A stretch of DNA of 33,034 nt from Cryomorphaceae bacterium. GTDB taxonomy: Bacteria; Bacteroidota; Bacteroidia; Flavobacteriales; Schleiferiaceae. This document shows positions 15,385 through 23,694 of this stretch, piece after piece. The stretch spans positions 1 to 33,034 of the forward strand of contig JAHEKP010000013.1 in the NCBI GenBank assembly GCA_024638285.1, read 5' to 3'. The position numbers and the translations under genes are program-made. The notes beneath the pieces are model-generated. The model saw only the letters and a list, made by a program, of their open reading frames with translations, did not search any database and was not told the origin of the DNA. Every line of letters begins with the position of its first letter. Position 1 is the first letter of the stretch.

Positions 15385-17421
15385 ATGAGAAAACTATTGT
15401 ATTCTATTATCGGTCTATTTACTGCAGCAACATTAACTGCGCAGGTAACTATTGACCGCACTACGGCCCCTGAGCCGGCCCCTGCACGTTCCATTGAATT
15501 AGGATCTGCAGCACAATTCGAACTGAAAAATGGATTGAAAGTATTTGTGGTAGAAAACCACAAGCTTCCACGAATTTCAATGTCGTTGATTTTGGATAGA
15601 GATCCTATCGTTGAAGGTGGGAAAGCAGGTTATGTAAGTATTGCTGGCGATATGATTGGCGCAGGAACAATCAACAGATCTAAGGCAGTTTTAGACGAAG
15701 AAGTAGATTTTATGGGTGCCAATTTTGGAACGAGCGCATCTTCTATTCGTCTGGGAGGTTTGAGTAAGTATACGGACCAATTGGTCGACATCCTTTCAGA
15801 TGTTCTATTAAACCCCACCTTCCCGCAGGAAGAATTTGATAAACTTAAATCACAAATGCTATCTGGATTGCAGGCAAATGCGGATGATCCAGATGCGATT
15901 TCTGGAAATCTTCGCGGCGCAACTCTTTACGGGTTATCACATCCTTACGGTGAGGTGATGACTGAAGCTACTGTAGAGGCAATAACAGTTGAGGATTGTA
16001 AAGCTTATTTCAATACGTACTTCCGACCTAATATTGCTTATATGGTGATTATTGGCGATATCACAGCAAAGGATGCTCAGAAGAAACTAAAGAAGGCTTT
16101 AAAAAATTGGGGTGCTGAAGCGGTTCCTCAACATGAATATGCGAAAACTGAAGTTCCTGGTGGGCAGCGCGTGGTTATGGTGGATAAGCCGAGCGCAGTT
16201 CAGTCTGTGGTTTGGTTAGGCAATGTTATTGATTTGCCACATGGTCATCCAGATATTGAGCCGTTGCGTGTCGCTAATCAAATTTTAGGTGGTGGTATGT
16301 CAGGACGCTTGTTTACGAATCTTCGCGAGGATAAAGCATTCACTTATGGTGCCTACTCAAACTTTGGAGTAGATGAGCTTAATACCACATTTGGTGCTTC
16401 TGCAAAGGTTCGCAATGAGGTTACAGATAGTGCAATCACGGAATTTTTAAACGAAATTGGTAGGATGCGCACAGAGGCTGTTTCAGCGGATGACCTTATC
16501 GCAGCAAAGGCCAGTTTGAGCGGTTCTTTTGGACGTTCACTAGAGAGTCCAGCTTCTGCAGCGAACTTCGCACTGAACATCGCACGCTATGGGTTACCAT
16601 CGAATTACTACAACAACTACCTAGCTAGACTTGAAGCAGTAACTGCAGATGATGTACTACGTGTTTCTAATCAGTACATGGATGCGGATCATTTGACCAT
16701 TACGGTGGTAGGTAAGGCACAAGATGTTGCCGGAAAGCTCAGTGCCTTTGGTGATGTAGAATATTTCGATGCAAACGGAGCAACCACCGATGCACCAACA
16801 TTTCTCTTTACTCCTGAAGGGGTGACAAAGGAAACCGTAGTCCATGCTTTTTTCAACGCTATTGGCGGAGCAGAGGCCTTTCAAGCGATTAAAGAATTGG
16901 AACAAGAAATGAGTCTCGTTGCACCAGGTATGCCAGGTGCTGTAGGGATGTACACGAAAAAAATTGTCCCTAGCTACTATGTTACTGAGCAAAGCATGCA
17001 GGGGATGACCTTGATGAAAGTTGAATACAAAGACGGTCAGGCCAACAGCAGTGGTATGCGCGGCAATGCCACACTTGAAGGTGATGAATTGGCCTCAACT
17101 GCGAAAGAAGCAAAATATGTAATTAGTGAGTTGGAGTGGTTAGAGGACATGAGTACCATCACCTTTGACGGTCAGACTTTGATGGGTGGTAAAGACGTGT
17201 ATCAAATCACAGACGGCGATGCTGTGCATTACTTCGATGTTGCAACTGGATTATTACACATGAGCACGGAGACGACTGAAGGGCCTGAAGGTGATATGAC
17301 TGTGACAACGGTCTATGATTCATGGCAAGAGGTGAATGGATTGACCTTTGTGAAATCTATTTCACAGAGCGCAGGTCCGCAATCTTTTACAGTTACTGTA
17401 GATAAGGTCACTTGGAAATAA
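15385..17421 (+). CDS. Exported M16-family protein lacking the zinc motif, with extra C-terminal domain
   Basis: 678-residue M16 protein with signal peptide MRKLLYSIIGLFTAATLTAQ. Aligned by eye with the preceding gene, the HFFEH block is replaced by SIAGD (residues 85-89) while flanking GY, M, I and GT positions stay. It should therefore be inactive as a peptidase. Downstream family motifs remain (VANQILGGGMSGRLFTNLRED). After about residue 480 comes an extra domain of about 190 residues (FFNAIGGAEAFQAIKELEQE to VDKVTWK) with repeated beta strands, like the lipoprotein-sorting or LolA-like domains fused to Bacteroidota M16 proteins. It most likely forms a complex with the catalytic subunit encoded nine bases upstream. 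Confidence 0.9.
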   Translation: MRKLLYSIIGLFTAATLTAQVTIDRTTAPEPAPARSIELGSAAQFELKNGLKVFVVENHKLPRISMSLILDRDPIVEGGKAGYVSIAGDMIGAGTINRSKAVLDEEVDFMGANFGTSASSIRLGGLSKYTDQLVDILSDVLLNPTFPQEEFDKLKSQMLSGLQANADDPDAISGNLRGATLYGLSHPYGEVMTEATVEAITVEDCKAYFNTYFRPNIAYMVIIGDITAKDAQKKLKKALKNWGAEAVPQHEYAKTEVPGGQRVVMVDKPSAVQSVVWLGNVIDLPHGHPDIEPLRVANQILGGGMSGRLFTNLREDKAFTYGAYSNFGVDELNTTFGASAKVRNEVTDSAITEFLNEIGRMRTEAVSADDLIAAKASLSGSFGRSLESPASAANFALNIARYGLPSNYYNNYLARLEAVTADDVLRVSNQYMDADHLTITVVGKAQDVAGKLSAFGDVEYFDANGATTDAPTFLFTPEGVTKETVVHAFFNAIGGAEAFQAIKELEQEMSLVAPGMPGAVGMYTKKIVPSYYVTEQSMQGMTLMKVEYKDGQANSSGMRGNATLEGDELASTAKEAKYVISELEWLEDMSTITFDGQTLMGGKDVYQITDGDAVHYFDVATGLLHMSTETTEGPEGDMTVTTVYDSWQEVNGLTFVKSISQSAGPQSFTVTVDKVTWK

Positions 17422-17444
17422 GTAATTCCTTCCATTGAAATTTT

Positions 17445-17476
17445 AAAATCCCTGCGGCGTTTGTCGCGGGGATTTT
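17445..17476. terminator. Terminator hairpin between the M16 pair and the EamA gene
   Basis: AAAATCCCTGCG pairs with CGCGGGGATTTT (one T-G wobble), with an eight-base loop and A/T flanks. It sits between converging genes and reaches the first base of the EamA stop codon. Confidence 0.8.
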
Positions 17477-18381
17477 TATTTACGTCTGTTCACTAAATAA
17501 ATTCCGGTAATAATCACCCCAAGACCTAATAGGTGATTCCATAAAATATGTTCACCGTCCCAGATGCCCCAAAGAATAGCCACCACAGGGATAGCGTAGG
17601 TTACTGAGGAAGAAAATAGGGCCGTGGTGATTTGAATGAGGCGATTGAAGATAATAACAGCAATACCGCTACCTAAGATGCCCAAAACTGCGATGTAGCC
17701 AAAGTTTGTCCATGCATTTGGATCGGTTTTGAAGACCTCTGTAACACCACTAAGAAGACTAAATGCGATGGTAAAGGGTGCTGCAGTAGCGAGACTAAGC
17801 GTGGTGATGGTGAGGGCTTTGAGGTGCGGTAAATTGGTCTTTAGGGTGTTTACGCTTGTGCCGTACATCATGGTAGCAAGAACTCCGAAAAATCCATAGG
17901 CCAATTCTCCTTCTATGGCGAATCCACCTTTTAAAATCTCTTCAAAGGGTAGGATGAGCAGCACGGCGCCTAATAGACCAACAGCGACACCTTGCCATTG
18001 TGTGCCTGTGGCTTTATGTCCAAAAAACCATCCGCCAATCAGTACCGTGAATAAAGGAACTAGGGAGTTGATAATCCCTACGACACCACTGTCTAGATGA
18101 TTCACTGCTAATGGAAAGAGTACATAAGGTATGGCATTGCCTAAAAATCCTACAATGGTGAGTGAAACCAAATCTTTTCGTGCAAATAGCTTGAAATGCC
18201 GGAACCCAATAACAGCCATGAACAATGCGGCGATGCTTACTCTTAAGGTGCCTACTTGCGTATACGTAAACGAAGTTAGACCGCGTTTCATCAGAATAAA
18301 GCTCGAACCCCATATGAGCGCAAGACTGATAAACATGATCCAGGGTAGCGCTGGATGGTGCGTGGGTTGTGATTTAGACAT
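17476..18381 (-). CDS. EamA/DMT-family permease
   Basis: 301-residue drug/metabolite transporter superfamily protein with two EamA repeats and about ten membrane helices. The first repeat has WIMFISLALIWGSSFILMKRG and ends with NSLVPLFTVLIGGWFFGHK. The second ends with VAILWGIWDGEHILWNHLLG and VNRRK. The substrate (amino acids, metabolites or drugs) cannot be inferred. Start: the in-frame ATG at 18381 (MSKSQPTHH) is chosen over one six codons upstream because a CAAATTTG box lies between them; this is uncertain. It is a single gene, divergent from the metal-binding lipoprotein. Confidence 0.88.
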   Translation of the reverse strand: MSKSQPTHHPALPWIMFISLALIWGSSFILMKRGLTSFTYTQVGTLRVSIAALFMAVIGFRHFKLFARKDLVSLTIVGFLGNAIPYVLFPLAVNHLDSGVVGIINSLVPLFTVLIGGWFFGHKATGTQWQGVAVGLLGAVLLILPFEEILKGGFAIEGELAYGFFGVLATMMYGTSVNTLKTNLPHLKALTITTLSLATAAPFTIAFSLLSGVTEVFKTDPNAWTNFGYIAVLGILGSGIAVIIFNRLIQITTALFSSSVTYAIPVVAILWGIWDGEHILWNHLLGLGVIITGIYLVNRRK

Positions 18382-18427
18382 GGTGCAAATTTGTGACAAA
18401 AGACACCATTGTAAACCAATGCGGCCG

Positions 18428-18435
18428 TAATTTTG
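18428..18435 (+). promoter_or_regulatory. Putative -7 box for the HMA lipoprotein and heme A synthase
   Basis: TAATTTTG fits TAnnTTTG and ends 17 bases before the ATG at 18453. No good -33 element is visible. Confidence 0.5.
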
Positions 18436-18452
18436 TTATAAACTACAGTATT

Positions 18453-18806
18453 ATGAAGAATTACGTACTCGCTCTTTCTGTCTTTGCCTTAGTAGTAGCC
18501 TGTAATGCGCCTGATCCTGAGGTAATCACATTGCCTACAACAGAAGTAGTGAAAGACAGTGTGGTCGCAAATGCTTCACAAGAGCTTTTTATCTCAGGCA
18601 TGACTTGTGTAATGGGATGTAAAGGTGCGATTGAACAAAAATTAAATGCCACCGAAGGTGTGTCAGATTTCCATATAGTCTTTGAAGACAGTACAGCCAC
18701 TGTGCGTTTTGACAGCACCTTAACCACTGTAAACAAAATCATTGCTGAGGTTGCTAATGTAGCAGGTGGTGGATTTTACACAGCCACTCTTTTAGACAAT
18801 CAATAG
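18453..18806 (+). CDS. Lipoprotein with heavy-metal-associated (HMA) domain
   Basis: 117-residue predicted lipoprotein. The signal MKNYVLALSVFALVVAC has Cys17 as lipidation site. After a short linker comes an HMA fold (residues 44-115) with the metal loop GMTCVMGCKGAIE, where Cys52 and Cys56 bind metal. Spacing is CxxxC instead of the usual CxxC. An HMA domain outside the cytoplasm suggests copper binding in the periplasm. The stop codon is followed directly by the heme A synthase ATG with no gap. Copper and heme A are both cytochrome oxidase cofactors, so a shared role in oxidase assembly is a reasonable inference. The start at 18453 gives the signal peptide. Confidence 0.82.
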   Translation: MKNYVLALSVFALVVACNAPDPEVITLPTTEVVKDSVVANASQELFISGMTCVMGCKGAIEQKLNATEGVSDFHIVFEDSTATVRFDSTLTTVNKIIAEVANVAGGGFYTATLLDNQ

Positions 18807-19826
18807 ATGGAGCACAACCCTCTGGTTCGAAGATTAGCCACAGTAAGTTTAGTACTAATCTTTCTGGTCATCTTGGCTGGGTCAATAGTACGTGCAACAG
18901 GTTCTGGAATGGGCTGTCCGGACTGGCCGCAATGCTTTGGTTACACTATTCCCCCGACAGATGTGGAAACCTTGACTTGGCAGAAGGGTAGGAGCTTTGA
19001 GGAGGGTCAGATGATTTTATTGAAGGACCAATTCTGGGTAGCAATATCAGATTTCACCACTGGTGAAGAGTTTACATTAGAGAATTGGATTCTATTTGAC
19101 CGACACGACTACACTATTTTCAATCCGGTACACACGTGGATTGAGTTCATCAACAGATTGATTGGTGCATTGAGCGGCTTGCCGGTTTTGGTACTCGCAA
19201 TCATTGGAATGTGGGGCGTACGACGTAATGTATGGAATGCAGTTCTTTCTGTAGGCGTTCTGTTTTTACTTGTATTTGAGGCCTGGTTAGGTAAGCTGGT
19301 AGTGGACGGTAACCTCGTTCCTAATCAAATCACCATACATATGATGGGATCAGTCGCTATCGTATTACTTCTGTTGGCTTTGCGTGCAAGAAATACCCCA
19401 TCACCCGCGCCGTTGCCGCTTCCTGTTAGAAATGGATTGTTGTTTTTGTTGGTGTTGATCGTGATACAGATTTTCCTAGGCACACAAACTAGAGAGCTGG
19501 TAGATGCAGCCTTCGATCATAATGGGTTGGTCTTGCGATCCAACGTCATCCCGTCCATAGAAGCGGTAATGCCGAAGGTTCACCGAAGCTTTGCTTGGGC
19601 CATTTTAATGGTGACCAGCTTATTGTATTACCTGCGTAAAAAGCACCAAGCCGTGGTTCCCGGATTTGGCGCATTAATTTTTGCCATTGGCTTAGAATGG
19701 AGTGTAGGTATTGTATTGTACTTCTTGGGATTGCCAAAAGCAATGCAACCGGTACATTTGGTGTTGAGTATAGGGATTTTAGCTTCGATTAGCTACCCAC
19801 TTTTTTTAAGCCTTCGTAAGTCTTAA
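18807..19826 (+). CDS. ctaA: Heme A synthase (COX15/CtaA family)
   Basis: 339-residue integral membrane enzyme that oxidises a methyl group of heme O to make heme A for aa3-type oxidases. The start has RRLATVSLVLIFLVILAGSI and GMGCPDWPQCFG (residues 34-45), the disulfide region of the family. Conserved histidines are His109 in NPVHTWIEFINR, one in TIHMMGS, one in KVHRSFAW and one in QPVHLVLS, as expected for heme ligation. Eight membrane segments can be drawn. The loop after the first helix is long (about residues 45-105), as in other Bacteroidota. It starts on the base after the lipoprotein stop, so the genes are coupled. Confidence 0.92.
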   Translation: MEHNPLVRRLATVSLVLIFLVILAGSIVRATGSGMGCPDWPQCFGYTIPPTDVETLTWQKGRSFEEGQMILLKDQFWVAISDFTTGEEFTLENWILFDRHDYTIFNPVHTWIEFINRLIGALSGLPVLVLAIIGMWGVRRNVWNAVLSVGVLFLLVFEAWLGKLVVDGNLVPNQITIHMMGSVAIVLLLLALRARNTPSPAPLPLPVRNGLLFLLVLIVIQIFLGTQTRELVDAAFDHNGLVLRSNVIPSIEAVMPKVHRSFAWAILMVTSLLYYLRKKHQAVVPGFGALIFAIGLEWSVGIVLYFLGLPKAMQPVHLVLSIGILASISYPLFLSLRKS

Positions 19827-19832
19827 AATGAG

Positions 19833-20429
19833 CTAGAGCTCGACATTCTCAGATTTACTCCACTTCAAGGTTTCAATCATTTTCAGTAATTCATCCCTCA
19901 TAAACTGAGTTACTGGGGCTAAACTGTCTGCATTAGGTGTGCTGTAGTGGTACAATACGCCACGAAGGAAATGGGAAGCGCTATCTGTTGCGTAAAACTG
20001 TGTGGTTGTCGCAGAGGCACCGGAAAATTCATAGTAAAGTCCGTATACATCTTCTTCCGGGAAGGCAAAAAATTGTTCTCGCATACCACTGGCTTTTACC
20101 GTGTGTTTGTAGGCCAACTGTTGTGCATCCCGGACCAATTCTTCAAGATTTTCAGTAACGGGCTTATAAGTGAATTGAATGGTGCTTAAAATAGAAGGAT
20201 ATGCAAGATCCATCCAAAATTCATCTGCTTGATTATCAGACAAAACGTCCTTTTTAATGGCTTTTGCTTCAGCGTTTATTTGAATTTTAAAAGGAGCTTC
20301 AAAAGGCAGTTCAGAATATATATTCTGAGCTGGAAGTCCAATTCTCATGTGGCCGTTAGGGCGAGCAACGGGGTCCTCACTGCAAGAAAAGAGCACTGCA
20401 AACAGTATGACGAAAAGACTAGGCTTCAT
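19833..20429 (-). CDS. gldD: Gliding motility lipoprotein GldD
   Basis: 198-residue lipoprotein with signal MKPSLFVILFAVLFSC (Cys16 lipobox). It follows the GldD pattern: RPNGHMRIGLP, WMDLAYPSILSTIQFTYKPV, AYKHTVKASGMREQFF and GLYYEFSGASATTTQFYATDS. GldD is needed for gliding and type IX secretion in Flavobacterium johnsoniae. Its start overlaps the end of gldE by 11 bases, the usual arrangement. The end lies six bases from the convergent heme A synthase gene, with no clear terminator between. Confidence 0.93.
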   Translation of the reverse strand: MKPSLFVILFAVLFSCSEDPVARPNGHMRIGLPAQNIYSELPFEAPFKIQINAEAKAIKKDVLSDNQADEFWMDLAYPSILSTIQFTYKPVTENLEELVRDAQQLAYKHTVKASGMREQFFAFPEEDVYGLYYEFSGASATTTQFYATDSASHFLRGVLYHYSTPNADSLAPVTQFMRDELLKMIETLKWSKSENVEL

Positions 20430-21741
20430 GATTTGGGTTAACGGTTACTTTAATGCGTATCAATTTACGCTGATCTACACTTTCCACTTTAAAAGTGAAC
20501 GCTTCGTAGGTGATTTCTTCATTTTTCTCCAAGAATTTGCCGGCCAATTCTAAAACAAGTCCAGCAAGTGAATCGCTTTCTCCATCTACGGATTCGAATA
20601 TGTCCTTAGGAAGATCAAGCACGCGACAAAAGTCGATTAGTGGCGTCTGCGCTTCGAAAACGTAGTTGTATTCGTCGAGTTTGCTGTACACTAAGTCGTC
20701 ATCATCAAATTCATCACTGATCTCCCCAACGATTTCTTCCAAAACATCTTCAAGTGAGATTACTCCAGAGGTTCCACCAAATTCATCTACCACAATGGCT
20801 AAATGAATTCGTCGTTGCTGGAACTCCTTTAATAGGTCGTCGATCTTTTTGCTTTCCGGAACAAAAAACGGTGAGCGAATAAGATCTTGCCATCCGAAAT
20901 TATCTGAGGCATCTACATAAGGAAGTAGGTCTTTGACGTAGAGTAAGCCTTTGATTTGGTCCAATTGTTCTTCATATACCGGGATTCTTGAATATCCCTT
21001 GTCCACAATGTGGGCTAAAGTATCGTGAAATGGCGCCTTAATATCTATGGCTATTACGGAGGTGCGCGGTGTCATTACTTCTTTCACTGTTGTTGAGCCA
21101 AATCGGACGATGCCCTTTAAGATACGCTGCTCGTCCTCCGTAGAATGCTCATCAGTGGTTAATTCAAGGGCTTGTTCCAAGTCGTTGACGCTGAGCGAAG
21201 GTCCGCGTCCTTCGATATTAATTCTATTGATGGTTTTACTGAGACGCTTGCTTAGTGGCTTTAAGATTTTATGCAATCGAAAAATGAAGGGGACGACAAA
21301 GCGAGCAAAACTTAATCGGGCCGTATTTGCATATACTTTAGGTAAAATCTCACCGAAGAGAAGAAGCACACCCGTTATGGCAAGTATCTCAATGACAAAG
21401 GTCAATAATGGACTCCAGAGTTCAGGTGAGAAAAATGTATTCAGTAAAAACGTAGAGAGGATAACGATACCTACGTTTACGAAGTTGTTCGATATTAAAA
21501 TAGTCCCGAGCAATTCTTCGGGCTGATTCAAAAGGGCCTTTATGTTATTGTGTTTTGGATTGTCGTCTTCAAGTTCTTCGAGTTCTCCCGCGCCTAATGA
21601 GAAAAAAGCGACCTCCGAGCCTGAAATCAAGGCGGATAGAAGCAAGAGTATAATGAGCACAACGATAAATACAATCCCTGTGATGGTGGAGGCGTCAATG
21701 CTTAAGAATTGTAGCAGTGTACTGGGGGGCTCTGTTTCCAA
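20419..21741 (-). CDS. gldE: Gliding-associated protein GldE (CNNM/CBS, CorC-type)
   Basis: 440-residue membrane protein. It has an N-terminal CNNM (DUF21) membrane domain (TGIVFIVVLIILLLLSALIS, then GSEVAFFSL), two CBS domains around residues 200-330 (KEVMTPRTSVIAID; HLAIVVDEFGGTSGVISLEDV) and a CorC/HlyC C-terminal domain. In Flavobacterium, GldE sits beside GldD and partly replaces or supports it. The family is related to magnesium/cobalt efflux proteins. The gene follows ssb with a 20-base gap. Confidence 0.92.
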   Translation of the reverse strand: METEPPSTLLQFLSIDASTITGIVFIVVLIILLLLSALISGSEVAFFSLGAGELEELEDDNPKHNNIKALLNQPEELLGTILISNNFVNVGIVILSTFLLNTFFSPELWSPLLTFVIEILAITGVLLLFGEILPKVYANTARLSFARFVVPFIFRLHKILKPLSKRLSKTINRINIEGRGPSLSVNDLEQALELTTDEHSTEDEQRILKGIVRFGSTTVKEVMTPRTSVIAIDIKAPFHDTLAHIVDKGYSRIPVYEEQLDQIKGLLYVKDLLPYVDASDNFGWQDLIRSPFFVPESKKIDDLLKEFQQRRIHLAIVVDEFGGTSGVISLEDVLEEIVGEISDEFDDDDLVYSKLDEYNYVFEAQTPLIDFCRVLDLPKDIFESVDGESDSLAGLVLELAGKFLEKNEEITYEAFTFKVESVDQRKLIRIKVTVNPNHEA

Positions 21742-21761
21742 ATTACAAGTGTTCGTTCTAC

Positions 21762-22238
21762 TTAAAAGGGAAGGTCATCTTCCTCTTGATTGATACTGGC
21801 AGACGGTGCCGGATTCCCTATACTTTGAACCGGAGCCTGTTGTGCAGGGGCGCTAGTACCATAATTTGAAGTGTTATCATTTGACATTCCCTCGCCTTCA
21901 GCTCGTGAGGTGAGCATAGTCATTTGATTGACTTGAACATCAGTGGTGTACCTATCCGCACCTGATTGATCCTGCCATTTACGTGTCTTGATCTTCCCTT
22001 CGAGATAAACTTTATGTCCTTTTTTCAGGTACTTATGTGCGACATCGGTCAATCCTTTCGCATTGATTACGATGTTGTGCCATTCAGTATTGGTTACGCG
22101 CTGACCGTCGCGATTCGTATAGGTTTCTGACGTTGCTAGTGGAAACTTTACGATGGAGCCACCGTTGTCAAAATGAAGTATTTCTGGGTCTTTACCTAAA
22201 TTTCCAATGAGCATTACTTTGTTCAGTGTACCGGCCAT
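21762..22238 (-). CDS. ssb: Single-stranded DNA-binding protein
   Basis: 158-residue SSB with an N-terminal OB fold (MAGTLNKVMLIGNLGKDPEI; WHNIVINAKGLTDVAHKYLKK; YLEGKIKTRKWQDQSG). A flexible Gln/Ser/Asn linker leads to the acidic tip EEDDLPF that recruits repair and replication proteins. It lies between mutY and gldE, the classical Flavobacteriia order. A -7 box 29 bases upstream suggests its own promoter. Confidence 0.97.
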   Translation of the reverse strand: MAGTLNKVMLIGNLGKDPEILHFDNGGSIVKFPLATSETYTNRDGQRVTNTEWHNIVINAKGLTDVAHKYLKKGHKVYLEGKIKTRKWQDQSGADRYTTDVQVNQMTMLTSRAEGEGMSNDNTSNYGTSAPAQQAPVQSIGNPAPSASINQEEDDLPF

Positions 22239-22267
22239 GAGCGAGTTTTTTTCATATTAATCTAATT

Positions 22268-22275
22268 CAAATTTA
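22268..22275 (-). promoter_or_regulatory. Putative -7 box for ssb-gldE-gldD
   Basis: TAAATTTG on the minus strand fits TAnnTTTG, 29 bases before the ssb ATG, in the 56-base gap after mutY. Confidence 0.5.
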
Positions 22276-22294
22276 GGTAAATTTCGTCCCGGAT

Positions 22295-23287
22295 TTACAG
22301 CCTTTTCGTAACAAAATCAGCTATGATAATGGGCATGCCTAATTCCTGCGCTTCCTCTTTCGTGTAGAAGGAATAATCTCCCGAAATTTCGGCCTCAGAC
22401 ACCGCCCAAAAACTACAATGCAGGTCTTTGTGTGATAATTTATGTAGCACAGGTTCTGCGAGCAGCTGACCATGATCAGGTGCCTCATTGAGTTGTGGGA
22501 ATTCATACAGTCCCGCCCAAATACTATCCGTCCCTCTTTTTCTTAGTGCCATCTTTTGTGCGTTTTGGACCACGCCAAAGTGAACGATTTCTTTTGTGCG
22601 TTTCCCTTTTTTTAGCTTCACAGGCAACGCTCCAACGGACCCGTTATTGAACGCGTGACAGGAGTCGCTAAGCGGGCAGTACATGCAGTTAGGCTTCTTG
22701 GGGGTGCAGTGTAAGGCCCCGAATTCCATAATCCCTTGGTTGTACTGGTCAGGGTGTTTCGTTTCCTTGATGCATTCGTTTGCTAAGGTCTGGAACTCTT
22801 TTTGTCCTTTGGAACTGTTCGTAGGGGTATGGATTCCGAAATAGCGACTTAGTACTCGGTATACATTGCCATCAACCACACCGATTTTTTCCTGGAAGCA
22901 GATACTTGCTATTGCAGCTGCCGTGTATGGTCCGATTCCTTTAATTTTCAAGAGCTCATCATACTGTTTTGGCAATTGGCCATGGTAGTCAACCACAATT
23001 TGCTTTGCGCCTTTTTGAAGGTTGCGGGCCCTATTGTAATAGCCTAATCCGGTCCAAAGCGCGAGTAGTTTGTCTTCTTCTGCATTTGCTAAAGCCTCTA
23101 TGGTAGGGAAGGCGGCCACTATTTTATGATAGTATGGCGTGCCCTGTGCAACTCGAGTCTGTTGTAAAATGATTTCGCTTAACCACACTTCGTAGGGTAC
23201 TGGGACTTCTTTGCGCCAAGGCAAATCCCTTTTGTGCGTAGAATAGTAGTCTTCTATGCTGATTCTGAAGCGGTTAAATCTATCCAT
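22295..23287 (-). CDS. mutY: A/G-specific adenine DNA glycosylase MutY
   Basis: 330-residue HhH-GPD base-excision enzyme that removes adenine opposite 8-oxoguanine. Catalytic Glu38 is in LSEIILQQTRV, the helix-hairpin-helix is KIKGIGPYTAAAI (114-126) and the attacking Asp139 is in VVDGNVYRV. The [4Fe-4S] ligands are Cys194, 201, 204 and 210, with the standard C-x6-C-x2-C-x5-C spacing. The C-terminal 110 residues are the MutT-like domain that senses 8-oxoG. Length is normal. It is the head of the mutY-ssb-gldE-gldD cluster and divergent from HU. Confidence 0.96.
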   Translation of the reverse strand: MDRFNRFRISIEDYYSTHKRDLPWRKEVPVPYEVWLSEIILQQTRVAQGTPYYHKIVAAFPTIEALANAEEDKLLALWTGLGYYNRARNLQKGAKQIVVDYHGQLPKQYDELLKIKGIGPYTAAAIASICFQEKIGVVDGNVYRVLSRYFGIHTPTNSSKGQKEFQTLANECIKETKHPDQYNQGIMEFGALHCTPKKPNCMYCPLSDSCHAFNNGSVGALPVKLKKGKRTKEIVHFGVVQNAQKMALRKRGTDSIWAGLYEFPQLNEAPDHGQLLAEPVLHKLSHKDLHCSFWAVSEAEISGDYSFYTKEEAQELGMPIIIADFVTKRL

Positions 23288-23348
23288 TGTTCCTTCGAAG
23301 GGTTGAGATAATTTTATTCTTCATGGCTGTAAATAAGGAAAGTAGGTG

Positions 23349-23356
23349 TATATTTG
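23349..23356 (+). promoter_or_regulatory. Putative -7 box for HU
   Basis: TATATTTG fits TAnnTTTG and ends 46 bases before the HU ATG. The resulting leader holds a small GTCC-TTCG-GGAC hairpin (23374-23385). Confidence 0.55.
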
Positions 23357-23402
23357 CGCCCCTCATTAACCAAGTCCTTCGGGACGTAAAAGTATAGAGC
23401 AA

Positions 23403-23693
23403 ATGACGAAAGCAGATATCGTTACTAAGATTTCTGATAAAACAGGAATGGAGAGAGGTGATGTACAAGCAGTTGTAGAGAGCTTCATGAAAGAAATCAA
23501 GCACAGTCTAGAAGATGGCAGCAATGTTTATTTGAGAGGATTCGGTTCTTTCATTGTTAAAAAACGTGCTCAAAAGACGGGTCGCAATATTTCTAAAAAC
23601 ACGACCATCGTCATACCAGCTCATTACATACCTGCTTTCAAGCCTGCGAAAGTATTTGTCGAAGGCGTGAAGGAAAACGTACCTGTAGAATAA
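23403..23693 (+). CDS. HU-family DNA-binding protein
   Basis: 96-residue HU/IHF protein. MTKADIVTKISDKTGMERGDVQAVVESFM is the helical dimer part. YLRGFGSFIVKKRAQKTGRNISKN is the DNA-binding arm, with RN preceding the tip. The C-terminal VIPAHYIPAFKPAKVFVEGVKE closes the fold. It compacts DNA as a dimer. The placement next to mutY and upstream of the RNase G gene is common in Bacteroidota. A UUCG hairpin lies in its leader. Confidence 0.95.
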   Translation: MTKADIVTKISDKTGMERGDVQAVVESFMKEIKHSLEDGSNVYLRGFGSFIVKKRAQKTGRNISKNTTIVIPAHYIPAFKPAKVFVEGVKENVPVE

Positions 23694-23694
23694 G

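Noticed and set aside
18407-18421. CATTG-N5-CAATG inverted repeat in the EamA/HMA divergent promoter region
   Set aside because: Five-base arms are expected by chance in 70 bases; no second copy found.
21047-21526. Plus-strand open frame opposite gldE (159 codons)
   Set aside because: Composition follows the antisense of GldE; no start context and no recognisable domain.
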